This document shows, one piece after another, positions 1 through 9,084 of a stretch of 55,068 nt of DNA. The notes under the pieces are model-generated. The model did not search any database. It was not told the origin of the DNA and worked only from the letters and a program-made list of their open reading frames with translations. Origin of the DNA: Stentor roeselii (Eukaryota > Ciliophora > Heterotrichea > Heterotrichida > Stentoridae). Numbering within the stretch: position 1 is the first letter of the stretch; every line of letters begins with the position of its first letter. Location: positions 1 to 55,068 of the forward strand of contig RSEH01000291.1 of NCBI GenBank assembly GCA_006503475.1, given 5' to 3'. The translations under genes and the position numbers were made by a program.

Positions 1-1244
1 TGAGAAACGACTCCTTTCCACAGCTTCAAAGAAACATTTAACAAGTTTTTAATTCCTTCAGTTTTTACTGGTTTATTGAGAGAAGAAGACAGACTTTTTA
101 ATGCCTCGACTTTGCATTCTTCAACATTCATGAAAATAGACCCGCGGTTTAGTCTTACTAAAAGTTTGCTGACGACATCGACTTCGAGGTCGACGATTTT
201 CTTTTCTTCTACAAGAACTGAACAGATGATTTTCGAGTTTCCATTGACCAAGTCAGCAGCGAAAGAAATAGTTGGGGACTGAGAAGCCCGGCAGATGACT
301 TTAGACTCTTTAGAGTTTCCTAGTTCTTTTGTTATGTCTTCGAAAACAGGTTCAAGCAAGTCAGTCGTGATGGCCAAGTCGAGGTCTTCCGTTGAGAACT
401 TGATGGGGCTATGTTCGTGCTCTGCCTTTAAAATTGTGTTCAACGAGTACTCCGAGATATAAAGACCGAAGTCCTTCTTACTTGTGTACTTCAAGGTCGA
501 TGTGTTCGGAATGTCAATCGGGTAGTCTTTTCCTGAGACCCTCGCAGTTCCGTCAATGAAAAACTTTATCAGGTCAGTTTCAATCACAGGACTTTCACTC
601 AACCCGAGGCTTAGTTCGACAGGCTTGTTCAAAGGTAAAGTCTTGGCGCCTTTAGCAATAATTTCAACATACCCAGAAAGTGACTTATTCACGATATCCT
701 CCAGAACACCCTTCATCTTCCTATTAGCTGCTTCTAACACCCAGTTATAAAAACCAGTAGGTTCATCAAAAAAAACCTCGAGTTTTTCAATCTTAAACTC
801 TGACTTTTTGACTGAAAAATAAGAATTCTTGGTTTTTTCACTTTTCAAAAGAGCGTCAAAAGTTGCCTTGTTTATCGAAATTTTTCCATTTCCTTTCTTG
901 AGACTCGAGATGGAAGACTTGATGTTCCAGACGAACTTCAAAGCAAGTGTCATGTCAGGGACAGTGAACTGAAGTTCATGTGCAGCGTTGATGAAAAGTC
1001 CTGAATTTCCAGCGTCGATATAAAGCGCAGTTATCTTTACCTGCTCCAGGTCCACTTCAGAAGCCATTCCTGTTTTTTCAAAGACTGGAACAGAGATCTT
1101 AGGAATGGGAAGTGACTTAATCGAATACTCCATCTGAGGAATCAGGTCCTGAAGCACATTGTTTAAAGCAGCAGGGGCCATTCCGAAGAGAATCCCAGGA
1201 AGTGACTGAGCATCGACAAGTACCAAGAGTAGAACAAAGACCAT
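1..1244 (-). CDS. BPI/LBP/CETP-family secreted lipid-binding protein (C-terminus off the window)
   Basis: The frame is open from an ATG at 1244 to the left edge, about 414 residues. It begins with a hydrophobic leader (MVFVLLLVLVDA), then a BPI-type pattern: 'PGILFGMAPAALNNVLQDLI' followed by alternating strands with the signature-like 'LPIPKISVPVF'. Two cysteines, in 'KVICRAS' and 'KIICSVL', could be the single disulphide common in this family. The family binds lipids or lipopolysaccharide outside the cell or in the secretory lumen. No in-frame intron is needed. It follows the dehydrogenase relic on the same strand, 10 nt after that relic's stop. Family assignment rests on fold-like pattern rather than strong motifs; the missing C-terminus prevents checking full length. 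Confidence 0.7.
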   Translation of the reverse strand, partial: MVFVLLLVLVDAQSLPGILFGMAPAALNNVLQDLIPQMEYSIKSLPIPKISVPVFEKTGMASEVDLEQVKITALYIDAGNSGLFINAAHELQFTVPDMTLALKFVWNIKSSISSLKKGNGKISINKATFDALLKSEKTKNSYFSVKKSEFKIEKLEVFFDEPTGFYNWVLEAANRKMKGVLEDIVNKSLSGYVEIIAKGAKTLPLNKPVELSLGLSESPVIETDLIKFFIDGTARVSGKDYPIDIPNTSTLKYTSKKDFGLYISEYSLNTILKAEHEHSPIKFSTEDLDLAITTDLLEPVFEDITKELGNSKESKVICRASQSPTISFAADLVNGNSKIICSVLVEEKKIVDLEVDVVSKLLVRLNRGSIFMNVEECKVEALKSLSSSLNKPVKTEGIKNLLNVSLKLWKGVVS

Positions 1245-1254
1245 TTTTAATAAA

Positions 1255-1990
1255 TCACGATAATAACCCTTTTTTAACAGCTCTGCCGATGAGCATTCTA
1301 ACTCCAAAAATACTGATCAAGTAAGGAGGTAATGTTAAGAAAAAGCCGAAGATTTTGTGTTTCCAGTAACCGTGATTCACACTTTCTCGCAACCCGCCTA
1401 TCGCCCCGCGAGCGAAGGTGTCAGGGTCAGTGCTCATCGGCAGGTCGCTTGTGTTGTTCGCTCTGGTTGTCGCAGTCGTCACCAGGCCAGGCTTCACCGT
1501 CGCGAATAACACCTTGCATTGGTATTCGTATCTCAGACCTTCACTAAAAAATGTGTTGTATCGCTTTGTTGCGGCGTAAACTGAATTGCCTGGAAAAATA
1601 CTTTCTTCCATCAATAACTGATGTTGATTACTAAAGACTTTTGACGGGTTTCTTCAAATCTGCATAGAAAACGATGTACAAGTCGATGAGTTATCATTTT
1701 GCTTGGGTAAATATTACCTCGGCTTACTTATCGTTATTCTCTTGTTCAGCTTGCTTTGTATATTTCGATGATATTTTTATATGGCATGTTGTCGAGTGGA
1801 ATTTTCGCTTCAAATATCTACTGCTTATGGTTTCTCCTCGTTTTTTTTTTAAAGGTTTAACTGGTAGTATCAGGGTTTTCGATCAATGACGGAGTACTTT
1901 TCATTTAAGCCCATATCATCTCCCAGTGAGGCCAGCAAGTTAATGAAGAATTATATGCAAAACATGGTTTATATTGAAAGCAAATTAACT
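1255..1990 (-). pseudogene. Short-chain dehydrogenase (HSD17B12/3-ketoacyl-CoA-reductase-like) relic
   Basis: The C-terminal 119 codons (1614 to 1255, stop TGA) are intact and carry the SDR catalytic signature Y-x3-K in 'SVYAATKRYNTFFSEGLRYE' and a downstream 'VKPGLV' typical of very-long-chain 3-oxoacyl-CoA reductases. Directly upstream the expected strand 'KSLVINIS' is present, but in another frame: one base appears lost around 1615-1620. Further upstream 'MITHRLVHRFL' and 'FEAKIPLDNMPYKNIIEI' resemble the preceding SDR helices but are broken by TGA and TAA codons. The NAD(P)-binding glycine motif is not recognisable. A 15-nt GT-AG candidate at the break does not restore the frame. I read it as a decaying gene; a sequencing error could explain only the first break. 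Confidence 0.6.
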
Positions 1991-2006
1991 ATTTACACAT
2001 ACCGTC

Positions 2007-3590
2007 TCACTCAGAATCTCTTATCACAAAGATGGTCACTGCTTTTTTCCCAAAGTTCTTTATCAGGAACATTTTTTTTTCAGCCACTCGAGCAATGTCA
2101 CTTTTGTTCAAGTATACTGTCGAGTTGTCCATGCTAAAGATGACAGAGTCTTTAGCAGAATCTGTCATTATTAGCATGGCATCTTCGTCTTGAACCTTTG
2201 AGTACTCGGAGAGTCTGCTAACTTTCAAAACACTTTTGATGTTTTTAGACCTCTCTGGAATACACATACTGCAGTACCCCGAATGCCCGTAGTTGCGGGC
2301 ACTCTCTGGAGAATGCCACTCGTTACCATCTTTTGGCCACTAATGGTAACGAGTGGCCTTTGCTCCCCTTGAAAATGACCTGGCTCGGTCTTTGAAGTTT
2401 CCAGTGACCTTATTTGAGGCCTTGCTTTGAAAACTAGAAAAGCTCAGACGATCTTGCCCCTCTTCTATGTTGTTTATCCTAGAGTTAGCATTAGTTCCAG
2501 GTGTTGTGTTAAAAACAGAGTTAATCCTAGTTCCAGCTGTTGTTTTAAAGAGAGAGTTAATCCTAGTTCCTGGATTTTCGTTAGAATCTAGTCCAGACCA
2601 GCAGACCTTTAAACTCTCGTCATTTTGTCTGTTCTCTTTCAATGCAATTCCTTTTAAGACTGATGAATTCTGGAGCTTTTCAGGGTCAGCATGTTTATCT
2701 TTGACAGAAATACTTAAAAGCTCATCAAATTGATGTTCAGAGGTTTTCGAAGACGAGTGCCTATTGTAATTTTCATTTATTTTTTTGTAATCCATTTGAC
2801 TGATCACTTTAGACTCGTCTAAATTCAAGGAAACGTTGTAAGGACTTTTAACACTAGATGAATTCATTTCATTTACGTTGATTGAGCAGTTTGAACTACT
2901 CGAGGATGACTTGAATTCTGGAGTGATTTTGATTGGTTTTTCATTGAAGCTGGATGAAGGAAAAATCGAAGGCTTTCCAAGGTTTACCAGGTCTTCATAC
3001 CTTTCCACTGGATTTGGACATTTTGCTTGTGGAGGGATGTCCATATCCATGTCACTAGTATATCCTGAAGGGGAAAAATGGCTGGTAATCGAAGATACGG
3101 TTTGAGATTTGCTGATATTGTTCGAAAAGTTTATGATTGAACTAGAATCGTGAGTAGTTGAGTTGAACACTGAGCAGCCTTCAATTAGTAAACATCTTTC
3201 CAGGGGTGATGTCCTGAACGCGTCTTCAAGTCTCTTCATTTGTTCTTCAAGTCTCTTCATTTGTTCTTCAAGTCTCGATGGGATTCTAATTAAGTTTACC
3301 TCTTCTCTGACTCTTCTGAGCTTGTCAAAAAAGCTGATGGTCTTATCTTGTAGTTATTGAGTATACGATCCATTTATAAGTTCACTTATCCATTTTAAGT
3401 AGTGCCCCATTTGCGTCATTTTGAAGGACTAGACTGAGGTGGCTGGACTACTCAAAGAGTATGATGAATATTTGAACCTTTTTTGTATAAAAGTCGGATC
3501 GAGGATGAGATGAATGATATTTTGTTTATTAAAGGAGACTTGGAGGTTCTAATGTGAGAGTTATAGTTATAATATATGTCAAGTTCTATC
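2007..3590 (-). pseudogene. Serine-rich protein with short N-terminal coiled coil, interrupted by several in-frame stops
   Basis: The longest intact piece is 3260-2340 (306 codons), starting with a heptad-like duplication 'MKRLEEQMKRLEDAF' and followed by Ser/Asn-rich low complexity with 14-residue repeats ('GTRINSLFKTTA', 'GTRINSVFNTTP'). Coding-like sequence continues in the same frame upstream through a TAA near 3357 to 'MGHYLKWISELINGSYTQ', and beyond a TAG near 3430; it also continues downstream past a TAG at 2340-2342 for about 110 codons to a TGA at 2007. None of these stops lies in a 15- or 16-nt GT-AG interval. No known domain was recognised. It may be a pseudogene with nonsense mutations; alternatively only 3260-2340 is expressed. 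Confidence 0.45.
2284..2357. repeat. Cluster of perfect inverted repeats (hairpins)
   Basis: A perfect 15-bp inverted repeat pairs 2315-2329 (gccactcgttaccat) with 2343-2357, leaving a 13-nt loop that itself contains tggcca. A second hairpin at 2284-2301 pairs tgcccg with cgggca. Between them ggcactctctggagaatgcc is close to a palindrome. The cluster is GC-richer than its surroundings and sits exactly at the TAG that interrupts the serine-rich gene. Confidence 0.8.
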
Positions 3591-3600
3591 AATTATTCTC

Positions 3601-5234
3601 AGGAGTATTTATTTATATCTTTTGGGTTTTTGTGGATGGTGTACCTGGGTAAGAAACTCAATTCACTCAAAGTCCCTTCACAAGTTAATCTTTTTGTTCT
3701 TCTATTCAAGACAGTTTTCAAGGAATTTCGTGGTTGAGTTCAACAGACATTGGTCCATGGGTCTGAGTTTATCATAAACGATCCTATCAACACTATGAAG
3801 GAACAAATCATTCAATATTATATATCTAAATGATATAAATAATAAGAATTTGCTAATCGAAGCGGTTTATCAGACAAGAAATAGAAGATAAGATTGGAGA
3901 ACAAGTAAAGCGAAAAATGAAATCTAATTCCTAGCCTAAAAAGCGAATGAAGACACTTAAGTAGGCAAATGATGCTCTTCATTAACTACTTTAAGAAGGA
4001 AATTCAAGAATATTAATCAAATATTATAGCTAATATCTAAGAAATCATCACAATTTTTCTCAATTCAATCAAAGTATTGGCTAAACTAATATAAATCCAT
4101 TCAATCTTCCAAATCAAAAAACTCTAGTTCTAACTACTAATTATTTATCTCTTACATAAAATGATGTACTTGAGTGCTTTTCTCAGCGCAAGGCAAGTTT
4201 GTCATGATCGAATTCTTTTTCACTTGGCATAATTCAAGCAGCAATCACAACTACCCAGGACTCTTAGGGCTTCATCTTTTGAACTTCTAACAAATATTGT
4301 TGAAAACAGTTTTAACCTGCTTAATACTGTAAGTTCCACTGGGTAACAAGGCTTTCAGCCCCTTGATGAATTTGCCAATTGAAGCTTTTTCTTAATAATT
4401 ACAGCTCTGGCTTTGGTTTCGAAGTCAGCGTGACTCAGAGATTTCCACACAAGAGCCAATAAATTCTTCACCTTTTTCAGTTTACAGACGACAAACGTGT
4501 CATATTCGTTGTCTTAAATCGCTGAAAACAATATTGAAGAATATCTTTTTCTTATTGTTAAGGCTTTTTACTTCTTCGACTTTCTTTTCTTCTTTCGGCT
4601 TCACTGGTATAGTGGCTTTTGACTTTTTTGCCTTTTCTTTGCTGGCTTATTTGATAGAACCTTTTTCGCCAGCTCGCACATGAAGTCCTGCTTTCTTTTT
4701 GATGTCTTTATGCCCTGGGTCTTCTAATTTCTTTGAAAAGGAACTGCTTGATGACTTTTTGTGACCTTTTTTTTGAAGACGAGCTGCTTGATGAATTTTG
4801 TGGCCTTTTTTCTTTGAAGAGAACTCGAACTTCTAAATTTCTTTCTTTTGCCTGGGACTTTCTTTTTATTAGCATTTGGTTTTGTAACGTCTGTAAGTAT
4901 GTTTTTACTCAGTTAACTAATAGGCCTGATTGGTATCAGAGCAGCACTTAACTAGTGAATGAACAGCTTTTGTCTTTGTCTAGAGTCTTAATATAGTTCG
5001 TGAAATCTTTTCTGCCTTTGCCATCTATGCCAGATCTAAAATTTTTGTTCTTGTCTACTCTGTCTACCTTTGCAGCATTAATTCGATAGTTAAGACATGT
5101 TTGATGATGGTAAAAGAAGTTAGAAATCCTTAAGACTGATAATATTGGAAGTATATGTAAATAGAAAAATTATTGTGTTGTGTTATATAAAGATTAATTT
5201 TTTGGTCTGATAAGTATAAATTTGAAATAAAATA
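3601..5234. other. Gene-free stretch with decayed, lysine-rich minus-strand coding remnants
   Basis: No intact gene. On the minus strand, from about 4875 down to 4200, Lys/Ser-rich coding-like sequence ('KRKKFRSSSSLQRKKATK') continues through frame changes into 'NKKKIFFNIVFSDLRQ' and, one frame over, 'EYDTFVVCKLKKVKNLLALV' and 'WKSLSHADFETKARAVIIKK'. These read like one former protein broken by frameshifts and stops. I do not recognise the family. 3601-4140 and 4880-5234 hold nothing I can support. Confidence 0.35.
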
Positions 5235-6387
5235 ATGGTAATAAATATGTCTTGCTCTTACAATGGCTGTCCTCTCGAAATCCGAAATTATTGTACAGGT
5301 TGCCCTACAATTACAAATTGGTGCGATGATCACTCAAATACTCATGAAAATGAGCCAGATCACTATCTTATATCTATCACCAATAAGGAGTTGAATATTG
5401 AATCTTTGAGTGATTTGAATTCAAAAATCCAAAATTATATTGTTCAGATTACTAATGATACTGAAAAAGTAATCTTAGCTTTGAAAAAGGCCTCAAGTGA
5501 AGCGATAAAGAACCTTAAAAAAGCAACAAGGAATATGAAGAGCGTCTCCGAATTAGAAGGATATCTAATTTCACAAGAAAGAATCTCGTTTCTAGTAGCT
5601 GAGGTGGGAGAGATCTCAAATGACATAAAAATCAGCACACTAAGCAAAATAAGTGATTTAAAACGAGAACTTTATGAAAAGGATCAGAACCTCCAAAATA
5701 TTGAGAGCCTAAAAACAACTATTGCAGCCTTAGAAGAAAAAGAAAGAGAAATGGAAAGGGAAAAGGAAAGGGAATTGAAAAGGAAATTGGAAAATACAAA
5801 AGGTTATACTTAAGTAGAACTTCAAGCCATGAATAAAAGTCAAAAGTTTCAATTATTATGGGAGATATTTGGCGATCAATTTAGGGCTAAGGATTTTTCA
5901 GAAGAAAAAGTACAAAAAGACTATGAAGAACTCTTATTTTCAAACAATGGAAAATATTGGTTTTTCTGTAATCAATATTAAGGTAATCTTCGAAAAAGAT
6001 CGTAACCTACAACAAAGTGAGTAACATACAACGAAGCTGGTAACCTGTAAGGAAGCTGGTAATCTACATCGAAGAAAGTAACTTACATTGAAGGACGTAA
6101 TTTACATCGAAGATGGTAACCTACATCGAAGAAAGTAACCTACATTGAAGAAAGTAACTTGCATCGAAGAAAGTAATCTACATTGAAGAGCGTAATCTAC
6201 ATTGAAGAAGGTAACCTACACTAAGGTAAAGGATATAGAAGTCAGTATCATCTACATAGTGGTGATTTGGAAGATGAAGTCCAGAGAGTTTGAGTTCGAA
6301 TCCATGAGCCCTGAAACCCACATGACAAGAGAATGGCTGGCCCGCTACCCGGAGTGTAGCTATAGCCCATGGGGCTACACTCTTTAG
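5235..6387 (+). CDS. B-box-like zinc-binding coiled-coil protein with one normal micro-intron and a tandem micro-intron array
   Basis: The N-terminus carries a B-box-like zinc ligand set (CSYNGC, CTGC, CDDH-x3-H, residues about 6-36), then a long charged coiled coil to about residue 190. A 15-nt intron (GTTATACTTAAGTAG, 5803-5817) removes a TAA and continues the frame to 'GKYWFF'. There a 15-nt unit (5968-5982) starts an array of intron-shaped units to 6241. With every unit excised the frame reads YLTAERHEKKKQV and enters an open frame ending at TAG 6385-6387 ('REWLARYPECSYSPWGYTL'). If the array is not spliced the protein stops at 5979-5981 after about 243 residues. The start ATG 5235 follows an A/T-rich leader; a second Met lies four codons later. 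B-box proteins form large families in ciliates; the ligand or partner is unknown. Confidence 0.6.
5968..6241 (+). repeat. 19-bp tandem array in which every unit is a 16-nt intron shape plus 3 nt
   Basis: Units start at 5983, 6002, 6021, 6040, 6059, 6078, 6097, 6116, 6135, 6154, 6173 and 6192. Each is GTAA, nine variable bases, AAG, then a 3-nt spacer (ATC, TGA, CTG, CTG, AAA, GAC, ATG, AAA, AAA, AAA, AGC, AAG). The array is bounded by a 15-nt unit GTAATCAATATTAAG (5968-5982) and by GTAACCTACACTAAG (6211-6225, 15 nt) directly followed by GTAAAGGATATAGAAG (6226-6241, 16 nt). By my count of the twelve full units against their consensus, the seven end positions show 0 differences in 84 sites, the nine inner positions 26 in 108, and the spacers 17 in 36. 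The 15/16-nt length matches heterotrich introns. Confidence 0.9.
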
Positions 6388-6895
6388 TTAGTACTTAATA
6401 GATTATTTTAGATTCAAAGATTACTCTTCTTTTCTCACACTTTAACTTACGTAATGTAGATTTTTTTAAGTGGAAAATGCTCTTGAAAGCAGGAGTGTAA
6501 ACTTGAGCTTGAGTAGAAGTCATTGATCGGGCCTAATCAAACCCCTGGGTATTTCGAAGAAAAACATTTTGGAGACAAAGAAAAAGATAGTCGTGATAAT
6601 CAAAGGTTTTTCAAACATACTCACCCAAGTACTCTAAAATCTTCAAAAAGTTAAATCCAGACTATTTCTTAAAAAATCCCTAACATCCTAACACCCAAAA
6701 CACTAAAATTCCAAAGTAAAAATTACGTTAAAACTACCTCAAAACCATTAAAATTAAAATCAAAAATAAAAATATATCCTAAAAAATCCAAACATATCTT
6801 TCACATCATCATAAATCTAAAAATTCTGATCCCTAATATTCCAATCTCTCGATCCCGATATCAACCCAATAATCGATCAGAATGTCTAACAAAAG
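6388..6895. other. Intergenic spacer, no gene seen
   Basis: AT-rich spacer between the B-box gene and the transporter. Its second half (about 6660-6850) is strongly A/C-biased on this strand with few G. No open frame, tRNA or clear repeat is visible. It presumably holds the 3' end of the B-box gene and the promoter of the transporter. Confidence 0.5.
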
Positions 6896-8191
6896 ATGTC
6901 ACAAGTTTCAAAGCAGCTTGCAATATACCTGGGTCTTCTCTTAGTAAACTCGACATACACGTTGATCGCTCCATTTTACCCTCTCGTCGCTCAAAAGAAG
7001 GGTCTTCCTCTATGGCTGATCGGTGTGATCTTCGCATTGAACCCATTAGGCAACATCCTGTGCACTCCTTTTCTATCCAAATACCTTCAAAAGCTCGGCC
7101 GAAAGCGAGTAGTCCTAGCGAGTTACATCCTAACAAGCCTATCCATGTTTATCCTTTCGCCAATCGAGTACCTGTCCCCGCCGTTCGTCGTTCTGCTCAG
7201 CGTGGTTTCTCGACTCGTCGGCGGGATGGGTGCCAGTTGTCTTTTCACAACAGTAATCACGATTTTCATCTCTGAATACTCAGACCAAATGCAAAAAGTC
7301 ATCGGGCGGATGGAAGCCGCCATCGGCCTCGGACTGATCATCGGGCCTATGCTGGGCACCTCTCTTTATATGATCAATCTTTTCGCAGCAATGACAGGAG
7401 TCGGTGTCATTATCTTGCTCTTCGTGCCAGTCGCTTGGAAGATGCTCGGCGAGTTCAGAGAGTATCAAGTAAAAGAAGTCAGTATTCAGCGAAAGTCACT
7501 ATTTTTTAAACCTGTAAATGAAAATTAGAGAATTTTACTTGGAGTGCTTATGAGTCTTGCTTATGTTTTTTCTTTTGGATTTTTAGCTTCGATTTTAGAG
7601 ATTCATTTACATGGCTTTGGACTTGGCACTCTTTATGTTGCGCTTTGTTTTATGCTTCAAAGTACGGTTTATGTGGTTATTTCACTTAGTGGAGGGTATT
7701 TGTTTAAAGGTATTGATGAGAGGCTGCTGATGTTGATTGGTGAAGGGTTTTTTGTTATTGCTTTTCTGATGCTCGGGCCTTGGCAGGTGGTATTTCCGAA
7801 GAGTCTCTGGGTGGTGATCGTCTCTCTTCCACTGTTTTCAGTTGGCCAGAGCTTGACCTACAGTAAGGCTTATTTAGTGTTCAGCATTCCTTTCATGATC
7901 AACAGCGCAGTCAACACCTACGGCTACTCTGAAGACGACATCTTGACTGACGTTATTTCTGCATTTTCAGTCCTCGGACAAGCAACTGGCGAAGTCATCG
8001 GCCCGATTTTCGCAGGATCGATTTCTGAGTATTTTGGAATCGAAGCCTGCTGTGTTTTTGCTTCGGTTCTTAGCCTTGGGTTCTTTTTTGTGTTTTTTTT
8101 TGCTTCTGGGTACTTTTCTGACCTGCTTCGAAGAAAAGGGATGAAAAAGAGTTCTTTGTTGATCAATACTAAAGTAGCTCCTCACTCTTAA
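6896..8191 (+). CDS. Major facilitator superfamily transporter, SLC18B1-like
   Basis: Two exons, 6896-7513 and 7529-8191, joined across a 15-nt intron GTAAATGAAAATTAG; 426 residues. About twelve hydrophobic segments are visible. The loop between TM2 and TM3 carries an MFS-type basic motif (SKYLQKLGRKR), and TM5 carries 'GLGLIIGPMLGTSLYM', resembling the antiporter motif of SLC18-type vesicular transporters. SLC18B1 moves polyamines in exchange for protons in animals; the substrate here cannot be told from sequence. Without intron removal the frame ends at TAG 7526-7528, so the intron is required. It converges on the SAM gene with only 3 nt between stop codons. The codon use of exon 1 is noticeably GC-richer than exon 2. 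Confidence 0.85.
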
Positions 8192-8194
8192 CTA

Positions 8195-9055
8195 TTAAAT
8201 AATCAAACACTCGCCACACACTGCTGTCTTTGTGTCGGAGTCTATTGTGAAAGGCTTCGCACCTGAGTCTTCTCGAATTTTTAGAAGAATTCTTTGACGG
8301 TAACCGATTTTAAAGATTCCCATTTCTTGAAGGACTTCGTCGGTGATTGGGTAGTTTGAGTGCATTAAAAAAGACATCTGGTCTAAACTTACAAAGCCGC
8401 TGTCTATGAAAATCTTGTAACAGTTGGATAAATTCATTCTTTGAAGCCAGTCCTTTAGATGGCCACTGGGGACAGCCGGCTGCTTACTACAACAGTTCGA
8501 CTTGATCGGAAAGGACTTTCTACAGAACTTTTCAGTTTCCGCTTCAAGATGTGCTAAAAGAATCATGCGATGTCCTATTTTTTCCACACCGATTTCTTCA
8601 AGCAAGGACAAAGTAATCGGCTCAGTCCTCATCTGTTCAATTAAAAAGTTAAGATCATCATATCCCTGAGAAACCAAAAGTTTAAACAAAGAGCAAAGCC
8701 CGATTTCTCCAAGCCACTGATAAAGTGAATTTTTACTAGTTTCTTCTGCCTCCACCTCTAAAAACGAAAGCGGCTCTTCAGGAGACGGGCTTGCCAAAGG
8801 TTCAGGAGACGTGACTTGGCTGATTTTTTCAGGGTTTTTCAATATTTCCGTTGCATAGATCGTTGAAAGCTTCTGACTCAAGCTGTCGACTGAAAGACTC
8901 GTCGGTTGTTTAAAAGGTTTCAATGAACTTTCAGAGGACTTCAACATCGTCGACTGCGTCGACTCAAACTGAAAGGACTGGAAAGATTTGAAAAGCGTTG
9001 GCGATTCGCAAGATTTTATCAGGTCTGATGAGTCGATTTTTACTTCTTCGACCAT
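8195..9055 (-). CDS. Tandem SAM-domain protein with a C-terminal CaaX-like motif
   Basis: 286 residues. The N-terminal third is Ser/Thr/Pro-rich and probably disordered. Two sterile alpha motif domains follow: residues about 110-180 ('LYQWLGEIGLCSLFKLLVSQ' to 'EEIGVEKIGHRMILLAHL') and about 200-270 ('LKDWLQRMNLSNCYKIFI' to 'QEMGIFKIGYRQRILLKI'). SAM domains mediate protein-protein oligomerisation. The protein ends in CLII, a fit to the CaaX prenylation consensus, suggesting membrane attachment (inference). A 15-nt GT-AG in-frame interval inside SAM2 was considered but its removal would shorten the domain relative to SAM1, so I keep it as coding. The start at 9055 lies 29 nt from a divergent small gene. 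Confidence 0.8.
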   Translation of the reverse strand: MVEEVKIDSSDLIKSCESPTLFKSFQSFQFESTQSTMLKSSESSLKPFKQPTSLSVDSLSQKLSTIYATEILKNPEKISQVTSPEPLASPSPEEPLSFLEVEAEETSKNSLYQWLGEIGLCSLFKLLVSQGYDDLNFLIEQMRTEPITLSLLEEIGVEKIGHRMILLAHLEAETEKFCRKSFPIKSNCCSKQPAVPSGHLKDWLQRMNLSNCYKIFIDSGFVSLDQMSFLMHSNYPITDEVLQEMGIFKIGYRQRILLKIREDSGAKPFTIDSDTKTAVCGECLII

Positions 9056-9084
9056 TGGGTTATCAGGATTATTTGAATATATAA

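Noticed and set aside
3840-4300. Reading TAA/TAG as glutamine gives a long open, protein-like frame on the plus strand (also tried at 10950-12180).
   Set aside because: In AT-rich random DNA about 8 TAA/TAG are expected in 135 codons, which equals what is seen, and lack of TGA over that length is not rare. Clear genes in the window contain no in-frame TAA/TAG outside introns, so a glutamine code is not supported.
5811-5813. In-frame TAA of the B-box gene as a readthrough stop.
   Set aside because: It lies inside GTTATACTTAAGTAG, a 15-nt intron whose removal keeps the frame.
5980-6230. CRISPR array or telomeric repeat.
   Set aside because: The 19-bp units have no constant repeat with unique long spacers and no telomere motif; the invariant parts are intron ends.
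6280-6310. tRNA or tRNA-derived SINE, from a B-box-like gagttcgaatcc.
   Set aside because: The flanking bases do not form a T-arm stem, no A box fits at the right distance, and the segment is better explained as coding sequence continuing from the array.
7012-7360. Open frames in other phases within exon 1 of the transporter.
   Set aside because: They are shadows of the GC-richer coding sequence; only the transporter frame gives membrane helices and motifs.
8370-8400. 15-nt GT-AG intron (GTAAGTTTAGACCAG) in the SAM gene.
   Set aside because: Removing it shortens the second SAM domain relative to the first; leaving it in makes the two domains align in length.
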